Origin: Chloroflexota bacterium
GTDB lineage: Bacteria; Chloroflexota; Anaerolineae; UBA3071
NCBI GenBank assembly: GCA_014383605.1
Contig: JACNHM010000373.1
Coordinates: 1-14,589 of the forward strand
DNA length: 14,589 nucleotides
Direction of reading: 5' to 3'
Shown here: positions 7,615-13,496 of the stretch, piece after piece
How the letters are laid out: every line of letters begins with the position of its first letter
Numbering within the stretch: position 1 is the first letter of the stretch
Position numbers and translations under genes: made by a program
Notes under the pieces: model-generated
Database searches by the model: none
Told to the model about the DNA's origin: nothing
What the model saw: only the letters and a program-made list of their open reading frames with translations

Positions 7615-7748
7615 CCCGGATTGGTAACTACAGGCTCCCGCCGGACAGCCATGTCCGGCGGCCTGGCTGGCCAGATACCAGCCGAATCAGGCTGTTTTGG
7701 GCCTGGACTTGACATCCAGGCCGAGCAGTCTGGTAGTTACCCGGATTG
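7615..7748 (+). repeat. Fold-back element with terminal inverted repeats and flanking direct repeats (candidate MITE or structured leader)
   Basis: The gap between the two transporter genes is filled by an ordered palindromic element. The ends are a 9-bp inverted repeat, GGTAACTAC (7623-7631) and GTAGTTACC (7733-7741). It can be extended inward by 5 pairs past one bulged G. Immediately outside lie direct copies of CGGATT (7617-7622 and 7742-7747), part of a 9-bp direct repeat CCCGGATTG (7615-7623 and 7740-7748) that overlaps the inverted repeat ends. Inside are three perfect hairpins: a 10-bp stem at 7638-7647/7652-7661 with a 4-base loop, a 6-bp stem at 7665-7670/7678-7683, and an 8-bp stem at 7700-7707/7715-7722. 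As RNA this gives a cloverleaf-like four-way junction. The layout fits a small non-autonomous transposable element with a target-site duplication. Removing it would leave an ordinary intergenic gap of about 40 bases. No second copy is present in this window. Confidence 0.7.
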
Positions 7749-7755
7749 TTGTGTT

Positions 7756-7760
7756 GAGGG
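7756..7760 (+). promoter_or_regulatory. Ribosome binding site for the second KimA-like gene
   Basis: GAGGG lies 7 bases before the ATG at 7768 and just outside the fold-back element. It supports 7768 over the open extension back to 7621, which would translate the palindromic element itself. Confidence 0.65.
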
Positions 7761-7767
7761 TTATGAG

Positions 7768-9603
7768 ATGCTGAACAGAATCAAACACCTGTTGCTGGGG
7801 TCTCCGTTGCCTACCTACCGGCTGGCCGAAGAGCGGTTGAACAAGATACGCGCCCTGGCCGCCTTTTCGCCGGACGCCCTCTCCTCCATTGCCTATGCCA
7901 ACCAGGAAATCTATCTGGGATTGGTTGTCGCCGGCAGCGCCGGGCTTTCTCTTTTCTTCCCTATTGGCCTCGCTATCACGGGATTGCTGGTTCTCGTTGC
8001 CCTGTCCTACTTCCAGACCATCCACGGCTACCCTTCCGGCGGCGGTTCCTACGTTGTGGCCCGCGAGAACCTGGGCACCCTGCCCGGGCTGATTGCCGGG
8101 GCGGCACTCCTGATAGGCTACCTGCTGACTGCCGCGGTGAGTCTCACGGCTGGCGTGGAAGCGATCGCCTCGGCGTTTCCTTTCTTCTGGCCCCATCGTG
8201 TCATTGCCTCGCTTGCGCTGCTGGCGGTCATCGCTCTGCTCAATCTGCGGGGCCTGCGCGAGTCGGGCACCTTGATGGCCCTTCCGGTCTACCTCTTCCT
8301 GTTCACCTATCTACCCTTGCTGGGCTATGGTGTGGTGCGTCTGTTGATTCATAGGCCGCAGTTGGCGGCTGCTGCTCCGCTGCCGGGTGAGCCTTTGACG
8401 GCACTGCTGATCCTGCGCACGTTCTCGGCCGGCTGCACGGCGTTGACTGGCATCGAAGCTATCAGCAACGGAGTGCCAGCCTTCCGCCCACCCGAGTCCA
8501 GAAACGCCGGACGGACGCTGTTGGTCATGGCCCTTCTCATGGCCCTCCTGTTCCTGGGCAGTACGGGGCTAACGCAGGGTCTGGCTGTCGTGGCGCGACC
8601 GCAAGAAACCATTCTCTCCGCCCTGGCGCGGCAGTTGTTGGGCGCAGGGCCTGCCTATGTGCTGATCCAGGTCAGTACGATGCTCATCCTGGTCGTAGCG
8701 GCCAACACCAGTTTCGCAGGCTTCCCCCGCCTTGCAGCGATTCTGGCCGGGGACGGATTCCTCCCCAGGCAGCTCACGAGCCTGGGAGATCGGCTGGTGT
8801 TTGCCAATGGCATTGTGTTTCTGGTCGGGGCGACTGGCCTGTTGATCATTGCCTTTGACGGTGATAGCCATGCCCTGATCCCCCTGTTTGCCGTGGGAGT
8901 GTTTCTGGCCTTCACTCTCTCTCAGGCCGGCATGGTCGTGCACTGGTGGCGCAACCGGGATGGTGGATGGTGGCTGAAGGCGGTCCTTAACAGCGCCGGA
9001 GCGCTGGCTACGGGCATGACCGTCATCGTCATGGGTTTCACCAAGTTCGCCCAGGGAGCCTGGATCACCGTCCTGTTGATCCCCCTGCTGGTGCTCACCT
9101 TTCTCCGCATACGCGCCCACTACCGGGAGGTCGCCGAGCAACTCTCGATGCAGGGGATGTCCCCATCCATCGCGCCTGCCCCACCTCCGCGGGTGGTGAT
9201 TCCCCTCTCTGGTGTCCACCGCGGCATCGTTGACGCTGTGGCTTATGCCCAATCCATCTCCGAAGATGTGACGGCGGTGTACATCGAGTTGGAGCCAGGG
9301 GCTGGTGAGGCCATCCGTGAGAAATGGCAGCGCTGGTGGCCCGGCATTCCACTGGTGGTTCTGTCGTCGCCTTATCGCTCTACCATCGGGCCACTTCTGG
9401 ATTTCCTCGACGAGACCGATCAGCAGCACGACGACGGCCAACTCGCCACGGTGGTGTTGCCCGAGTTTGTCCCGGCCAGATGGTGGCATGGCCTGCTGCA
9501 CAATCAGATGGCCTGGCTCATCAAGGCCGCGCTGCTCTATCGCCGCCGCCGTCTGGGCTTTCAACGGGCGATCATAGACGTCCCCTATCACCTGAGACGC
9601 TAG
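7768..9603 (+). CDS. KimA-like transporter paralogue with altered cation-site residues
   Basis: The product is a 611-residue paralogue of the transporter just upstream, colinear with it from the first residues (GSPLPT at 11-16 in both) through the C-terminal cytoplasmic domain (SGVHRG; SPYRST; LPEFVP; IDVPYHL). Asp36, Tyr43, Thr121, Ser125, Thr227 and Glu230 are kept. Two positions differ from the upstream copy and from BsKimA as I recall it: Asp117 is Gly (codon GGC at 8116-8118, against GAC at 6089-6091 in paralogue 1), and the Tyr of IPLYAVGVF is Phe374. Both are at recalled K+-contacting positions, so this copy may differ in affinity, ion choice or role, or may work as a partner of the first. 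The start is fixed by alignment and by GAGGG at 7756-7760. The lipoprotein gene 7 bases downstream is probably co-transcribed. Confidence 0.88.
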   Translation: MLNRIKHLLLGSPLPTYRLAEERLNKIRALAAFSPDALSSIAYANQEIYLGLVVAGSAGLSLFFPIGLAITGLLVLVALSYFQTIHGYPSGGGSYVVARENLGTLPGLIAGAALLIGYLLTAAVSLTAGVEAIASAFPFFWPHRVIASLALLAVIALLNLRGLRESGTLMALPVYLFLFTYLPLLGYGVVRLLIHRPQLAAAAPLPGEPLTALLILRTFSAGCTALTGIEAISNGVPAFRPPESRNAGRTLLVMALLMALLFLGSTGLTQGLAVVARPQETILSALARQLLGAGPAYVLIQVSTMLILVVAANTSFAGFPRLAAILAGDGFLPRQLTSLGDRLVFANGIVFLVGATGLLIIAFDGDSHALIPLFAVGVFLAFTLSQAGMVVHWWRNRDGGWWLKAVLNSAGALATGMTVIVMGFTKFAQGAWITVLLIPLLVLTFLRIRAHYREVAEQLSMQGMSPSIAPAPPPRVVIPLSGVHRGIVDAVAYAQSISEDVTAVYIELEPGAGEAIREKWQRWWPGIPLVVLSSPYRSTIGPLLDFLDETDQQHDDGQLATVVLPEFVPARWWHGLLHNQMAWLIKAALLYRRRRLGFQRAIIDVPYHLRR

Positions 9604-9610
9604 AGATCCC

Positions 9611-10372
9611 ATGGCGACCATTTCACATCGCCCACTTTTGCTGTCCCTGCTGGCCGTCCTGGCCAGCGGCTGTGCCTTGCTGCTGCCCACGCCGACCGTG
9701 GCCCCTCCGGCGTTTGATGTGGTTCTCGACACCCAGCCGTCCCATTGCCCCCACGTTCCTCTGGGTGGGCTCTACGATGTGTGGCGCAACGACCAGGTCT
9801 GGCCCCGCCTGGGCTGCGCCGTGGAAGCCGCCATACCGATCAACGGCACCGAGGTCTACCTCTGCTGCAACGTGCACTCCCTCTGGATCCAGGAAGAAAG
9901 CCTGTTTGTCGTGTTGGAGGAGCATGGTGCCCGCTGGGCCTTTGTCGCCGACGGCTCGGGCCTGCCAGCGGAAGCCCTGTTCGTCACCCCCACCAGCTCG
10001 CCGCCCACGGCGACGCCTGGCCCCCCGCCGCCCACACCGGCGCCGACGCCCACGTCCGCGTCGCCGTTCACCCCGTCTCCGTCAGCCCTGAAGCCGGCCG
10101 CATGTCCGCCGGCGAGCACGCAGCCCCCGCTGCCCACCGTGGTGCTCATGACCCGGCCTTCCTGGCCCCTTTCGGAGCCTTGCTTCCTGGCCAGCGGACG
10201 GCACGGCTGGCTGGCCAACCTGCCCCCGTGGTCCGAGAGCTGTCGTGGACTATCGGCCTCCAATGAGACCATCTTCACCGGGGCAAAGCAGCAGTTCGCC
10301 GGCGGTTGGCTGCTGTGGAACGGCAACGTGTGCTTTGCCCTCTTTGCCGATGGCACGTGGACGATGTTCTGA
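9611..10372 (+). CDS. Lipoprotein with two Cys-rich segments joined by a Thr/Pro linker, function unknown
   Basis: The product is 253 residues. A lipoprotein signal (HRPLLLSLLAVLASGC, Cys 21) leads to an N-terminal domain (~33-125) containing Cys 46, 69, 85 and 86. A Pro/Thr linker follows (~126-160), then a second segment (~161-253) with Cys 165, 191, 211 and 241. Both segments seem to be diverged parts of one repeat type: the first has VWPRLGC and later FVVLEEHGARWAFVADG, the second has QQFAGGWLLWNGNVCFALFADGTW. This recalls the LGxP...F.GG.M.W...I.VL..DG.W repeats of many Chloroflexota surface proteins, from memory rather than a search. The even number of cysteines outside the membrane would allow disulfides. 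It begins 7 bases after the second transporter gene and lacks a clear ribosome site, so it likely relies on that gene's transcript and perhaps on coupled translation. No enzyme motif is seen. Confidence 0.75.
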   Translation: MATISHRPLLLSLLAVLASGCALLLPTPTVAPPAFDVVLDTQPSHCPHVPLGGLYDVWRNDQVWPRLGCAVEAAIPINGTEVYLCCNVHSLWIQEESLFVVLEEHGARWAFVADGSGLPAEALFVTPTSSPPTATPGPPPPTPAPTPTSASPFTPSPSALKPAACPPASTQPPLPTVVLMTRPSWPLSEPCFLASGRHGWLANLPPWSESCRGLSASNETIFTGAKQQFAGGWLLWNGNVCFALFADGTWTMF

Positions 10373-10446
10373 TCTTTCCGCTCTTCCGCTGCCAACGACG
10401 TGTTGCCTCTGCCTACGCTCTCCAACGATCACCGTAAATCCACGAG

Positions 10447-10475
10447 TTGGGAAAAGACCAGTTCTGTGCTATAAT
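10447..10475 (+). promoter_or_regulatory. Sigma-70-type promoter with extended -10 ahead of the lipoprotein at 10509
   Basis: TTGGGA at 10447-10452 is separated by exactly 17 bases from a perfect TATAAT at 10470-10475. A TG one base before the hexamer (10467-10468) makes it an extended -10. The leader to the ATG at 10509 would be about 26 bases. This suggests that the lipoprotein, both MscS genes and corA form a transcription unit separate from the transporter genes. Confidence 0.75.
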
Positions 10476-10494
10476 CCACGTACCAATGCTTCCT

Positions 10495-10500
10495 GGAAGG
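10495..10500 (+). promoter_or_regulatory. Ribosome binding site for the lipoprotein at 10509
   Basis: GGAAGG lies 8 bases before the ATG at 10509. With the promoter just upstream, it rules out the much longer open frame that reaches back to 10245, since the promoter lies inside that extension. Confidence 0.7.
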
Positions 10501-10508
10501 TTTATACA

Positions 10509-11696
10509 ATGAGACGTACGTGCATCCTGTCTGTGTTCTTGTTAGCCGTGTTCCTCAGCGCCTGCCGCGCGCCCACGCCAACCGCTGTTCCTACGGTTGA
10601 GCCCACGGCCACGCCCGAGGCTGTGATCACGGTGACACCGCCTACGGCGACGCCTTCGCCGGCGGCCCTGCCCACGGCCACTCCGACGCCTGTGCCCACG
10701 GCCACGCCTACGCCGGAGCCAGTCGCGGCCATGACCCCACGCTGGAAACCGGTGATTCAGGTGGAGCCGACCTTCACGCCACGCCCCGACGACAAGCGGA
10801 TAAGCATCCGCGATCTCCCCCTGGGCAAGCCTGGACACTACGTCAATGTGACCTTCGGCTACTGGCTGCAGTACCCGACAGACTGGTACACGGGCTTTGG
10901 CAACCGTCCTCTTCTGGTCAGCTTCAGCAACCTCAGTCCCGGCGCCCACAACCGCAACAGCATGCGCGCCGCAGGCTGCCTCATCGAGGTCAACGCCTCG
11001 CCCAACATCTACGGTTTTACCTTTGAGATGTTGGCGGCCCAACTGCCACGCAGCTTCGCTGATGTGCAGCAGTTCGAACTGGGGGGAGAGCCAGCGCTGC
11101 ACGTACGGCGCGGCGGTGAAGGCCCCTTCGACAGCGAGTGGGGCTATGTCCAACACGATGAGCGTCTGTTCACGCTGACCCTGGACTATGCCACGGATGC
11201 CGGCGACGTCTGCCTCCCCGCCTGGGAGAACCTCCTGGCCACCTGGCGCTGGTTCGACCCGGAGCTCGCCGCTTATCGCAATACCGTCTATGGCTACGCC
11301 ATCTCCCATCCCCGCCGCTGGTTCCGTTTCAACCCCACTGAGGAGGGGATTTCCATCAGCAGCCAGGATCCGACGGACATGACGAGCCGGCTGGAGTTCA
11401 TGGAGCGGGCCATGGTGGTGGAGACACACGTCTACCAGAACTATGAGCGGCTGCCGCTGAAGGAATGGCTGGCGGCACAGGTTGACGACATAGATCTCAC
11501 CAATGACATCCCCCTGGAAGGAATCGTCGGCGTGCGTGTGCTCGCCGAAGGCCCCAGCCCCAGGATCGAGGAGATGAGCGGCTTCTTCCAGGGGCCGCTG
11601 GGCAAGATCTACATGGTGGCCTGTTACTACCCGGTGGACCAGAAATGGGTGTTCCGTCCCGTGGCTAACGCCATCATCTACAGCTTCGAATTCTAG
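10509..11696 (+). CDS. Lipoprotein with Thr-Pro linker and two PsbP-like 'YPxxW' modules
   Basis: The product is 395 residues. The signal peptide ends in the lipobox LSAC (Cys 19). Residues ~20-75 are a low-complexity Thr-Pro/Ala linker, a likely stalk lifting the folded part off the membrane. Two similar modules follow: ~109-250, opening with VNVTFGYWLQYPTDW, and ~255-395, opening with YGYAISHPRRW. Each runs from an aromatic/hydrophobic strand through a YP/HP-x-x-W turn to a closing segment (LLATWRWF, IIYSFEF). The same opening recurs in the lipoproteins at 2335 and 3108, so these belong to one expanded family. The biological role is unknown; PsbP-like folds elsewhere serve as extracytoplasmic binding or assembly modules. 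It has its own promoter, and the first MscS gene begins 19 bases after its stop. Confidence 0.85.
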   Translation: MRRTCILSVFLLAVFLSACRAPTPTAVPTVEPTATPEAVITVTPPTATPSPAALPTATPTPVPTATPTPEPVAAMTPRWKPVIQVEPTFTPRPDDKRISIRDLPLGKPGHYVNVTFGYWLQYPTDWYTGFGNRPLLVSFSNLSPGAHNRNSMRAAGCLIEVNASPNIYGFTFEMLAAQLPRSFADVQQFELGGEPALHVRRGGEGPFDSEWGYVQHDERLFTLTLDYATDAGDVCLPAWENLLATWRWFDPELAAYRNTVYGYAISHPRRWFRFNPTEEGISISSQDPTDMTSRLEFMERAMVVETHVYQNYERLPLKEWLAAQVDDIDLTNDIPLEGIVGVRVLAEGPSPRIEEMSGFFQGPLGKIYMVACYYPVDQKWVFRPVANAIIYSFEF

Positions 11697-11715
11697 CAAC
11701 TTCGGTGCCGGCGTC

Positions 11716-12528
11716 ATGAACAGGATTGCTGAGCAACTGCTGGCGTTGTTCACTGCTTCTGCCTGGTGGAGCTATCTGCTGCGCATTGCGGGCTTCTACG
11801 CGCTGGCCTGGCTGGTTCATCTCCTGTCCCATCGCCTGGCCCGCCGTCTGGTGCGGCTGAGCCGCTTCACTCCCCAAACCCGCCGGCCGCGCCCGGAGCG
11901 CCGCGAGACTCTGCGCGGCCTGTTCGCCAGCGCCATCAGCGTGCTGGCCTTCACCGCGGCCACCCTGGCCAGCCTGGGCCAGTTCGTGGATGTGACGGCC
12001 CTGGTCTGGATGGTGGGTCTCTTCAGCGCCGCCTTCGGCCTGGGTGTCCGGCCTCTCATCAGTGATGTGTTGGCCGGCGTCAACCTCATCTTCGAAGATA
12101 CCTTTGCCGTGGGCGAGAAGGTGGAGATGCTGGGCGTGGAGGGTGTCATCGAAGCCGTGAACCTGCGCACCACCTGGATGCGTGCCCCCACGGGGGAGCT
12201 CTACATCGTGCCCAACGGCGAGGTGCGCATGGTGCGCAACTTCAGCCGCGGCCGCTTTTCCACCGCCAACATCACGCTCAAGGTCGCCGCCGCTGACCTG
12301 AGCCGCGCCCTGCCACTCTTGGAAGAACTGGGGCAGGAAGCCGTTGTTCTGCTCCCGAATCTCTTAGAGCCGTGGCAAGTGATCAGCGAGTCGGGTCTGA
12401 TCGGACAGCAGACGGAATTGACGCTGCTGGCCCAGGCCCGCTTCGGCCAGGCCGCCGAGATGCGTCCCCGCCTGCTGGCGCTGGTGCAGGAGCGCCTGGT
12501 AGAGGCGGGCATTGAGCTGGTTGGTTGA
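11716..12528 (+). CDS. MscS-family mechanosensitive channel (first copy)
   Basis: The product is a 270-residue small-conductance mechanosensitive channel, close to the 286 residues of E. coli MscS. Three membrane helices are visible (~17-37, ~67-90, ~95-127), with a strongly basic loop (~40-66) between the first two. The third helix has the small-residue, Gly/Ala-rich pore character (LFSAAFGLGVRPLISDVLAG). It runs into the family's signature turn, NLIFEDTFAVGEKVEM, comparable to the FERPFKVGD-type region. The beta domain follows (GVIEAVNLRTTWMRAPTGELYIVPNGEV), then the C-terminal alpha/beta domain. Such channels open under membrane tension and release ions and solutes during osmotic downshock. 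No clear ribosome site precedes the ATG, and the 19-base gap to the lipoprotein gene suggests co-transcription. An in-frame upstream start cannot be excluded. Confidence 0.9.
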   Translation: MNRIAEQLLALFTASAWWSYLLRIAGFYALAWLVHLLSHRLARRLVRLSRFTPQTRRPRPERRETLRGLFASAISVLAFTAATLASLGQFVDVTALVWMVGLFSAAFGLGVRPLISDVLAGVNLIFEDTFAVGEKVEMLGVEGVIEAVNLRTTWMRAPTGELYIVPNGEVRMVRNFSRGRFSTANITLKVAAADLSRALPLLEELGQEAVVLLPNLLEPWQVISESGLIGQQTELTLLAQARFGQAAEMRPRLLALVQERLVEAGIELVG

Positions 12529-12550
12529 GAGAAGGAACAAAGGAACAGTT

Positions 12551-12555
12551 GGAGG
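12551..12555 (+). promoter_or_regulatory. Ribosome binding site for the second MscS gene
   Basis: GGAGG lies 8 bases before the ATG at 12564, in the 35-base gap after the first MscS gene. Confidence 0.75.
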
Positions 12556-12563
12556 ATTAATCC

Positions 12564-13496
12564 ATGCCCATGGAAGACGTTTTCCGACGCTGGCTTTTCG
12601 ATCCCCTGGTGGGCAAAATCGTGGCCGCCATTGTGGGCGTGGTGGCCATCACTGCCCTGAGACGCTTCCTTCAGCGATCTCTGGCTCGCTATGTCAAAGA
12701 CTCTGACACACGCTACCGTGTCCGCAAGTTTGTCACCTTCATGGGCTACCTGGCGGGCGTTCTGTTTCTGGCCACCGTTTTCAGCGATCAACTCGGCGGC
12801 CTGACGGTCGCCTTCGGTGTTGCCGGTGCCGGAATCGCCCTCGCCCTGCAAGAAGTCATCGCCAGCGTTGCCGGCTGGGTGGCCGTGTCCTTCGGCAATT
12901 TCTACCGCAAGGGAGATCGTGTGCAATTGGGCGGCATCATGGGCGATGTGCTTGACATTGGCGTCCTGCGCACCACGCTCATGGAATGCGGCCAGTGGGT
13001 GAGAGGCGACAACTACAACGGGCGCATCGTGCGCATCGCCAACAGCTTCGTGTTCAAGGAGCCGGTGTTCAACTACTCTGCCGACTTCCCCTTCCTGTGG
13101 GACGAGATCACCGTGCCCGTCAAGTATGGATGCGATCACCGGCTGGCGCGGGAGATCCTCGAACGAGTCGTCAATGAAGTCGTGCGGGACTACGCTGTCG
13201 AAGCCAGGGCTGCCTGGGAGCGGGTGATCAAGAAGTTCATGGTGGAAGAGGCAAGGACTGAGCCCGCCGTGACTCTGGTCGCCAACGACAATTGGCTGGA
13301 ATTCACCATCCGCTACGTTGTGGACTACAAAAAGCGCCGGGCCACAAAGGATCGCCTCTTCACGCGCATCCTGGAAGAGTTCGAGAAGACAGAAGGCCGC
13401 GTGGCCATCGCCTCCGCCACTCTTCAGATCGTCGAAGTGCCCCGGTTCGACGTCCGGATGGAGCAGAGATCCGCAGGCTCGGAGGAGGTGACATGA
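12564..13496 (+). CDS. MscS-family mechanosensitive channel (second copy)
   Basis: The product is a 310-residue channel of the MscS superfamily, clearly not a recent duplicate of the one just upstream. Three membrane helices are predicted (~14-33, ~53-74, ~78-110). The pore helix is Gly/Ala-rich (VAFGVAGAGIALALQEVIAS) and leads into SFGNFYRKGDRVQL and GDVLDIGVLRTTL, the beta domain with its turn. Residues ~180-310 form the cytoplasmic alpha/beta domain. A long charged helix (~190-235) and an unusual tail after the last strand (residues ~293-310) are present. It probably releases osmolytes or K+ on membrane stretch. Its stop codon overlaps the corA start (ATGA at 13493-13496), which implies coupled translation of a channel pair. 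Confidence 0.9.
   Translation: MPMEDVFRRWLFDPLVGKIVAAIVGVVAITALRRFLQRSLARYVKDSDTRYRVRKFVTFMGYLAGVLFLATVFSDQLGGLTVAFGVAGAGIALALQEVIASVAGWVAVSFGNFYRKGDRVQLGGIMGDVLDIGVLRTTLMECGQWVRGDNYNGRIVRIANSFVFKEPVFNYSADFPFLWDEITVPVKYGCDHRLAREILERVVNEVVRDYAVEARAAWERVIKKFMVEEARTEPAVTLVANDNWLEFTIRYVVDYKKRRATKDRLFTRILEEFEKTEGRVAIASATLQIVEVPRFDVRMEQRSAGSEEVT
13481..13488 (+). promoter_or_regulatory. Ribosome binding site for corA inside the MscS gene
   Basis: GGAGGAGG ends 4 bases before the ATG at 13493 and lies within the last codons of the second MscS gene. It selects 13493 over the open extension back to 13292. Confidence 0.8.

Noticed and set aside
7605..7617. GGGC/GCCC hairpin just after the first KimA-like gene as a terminator.
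   Set aside because: The stem is only 4-5 bp and is not followed by a T run; its 3' arm also overlaps the flanking direct repeat of the fold-back element.
7623..7741. A tRNA or tRNA-like gene, suggested by the cloverleaf arrangement.
   Set aside because: It is about 119 bases long, the arm lengths (14, 10, 6 and 8 bp) do not match a tRNA, and no T-loop or anticodon-arm consensus is present.
7621..7767. N-terminal extension of the second KimA-like protein back to 7621.
   Set aside because: It would translate the palindromic element. The start at 7768 aligns residue for residue with the first paralogue and has a ribosome site.
7604..7767. A ydaO-class cyclic di-AMP riboswitch before the second KimA-like gene.
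   Set aside because: The association with kimA makes it tempting and a CCGAATC string occurs at 7682-7688, but the conserved core and the two-fold symmetric helix layout I recall for that class are not seen.
10245..10508. N-terminal extension of the lipoprotein at 10509 and overlap with the preceding gene.
   Set aside because: The extension covers a clear promoter and would place the lipoprotein signal far inside the protein.
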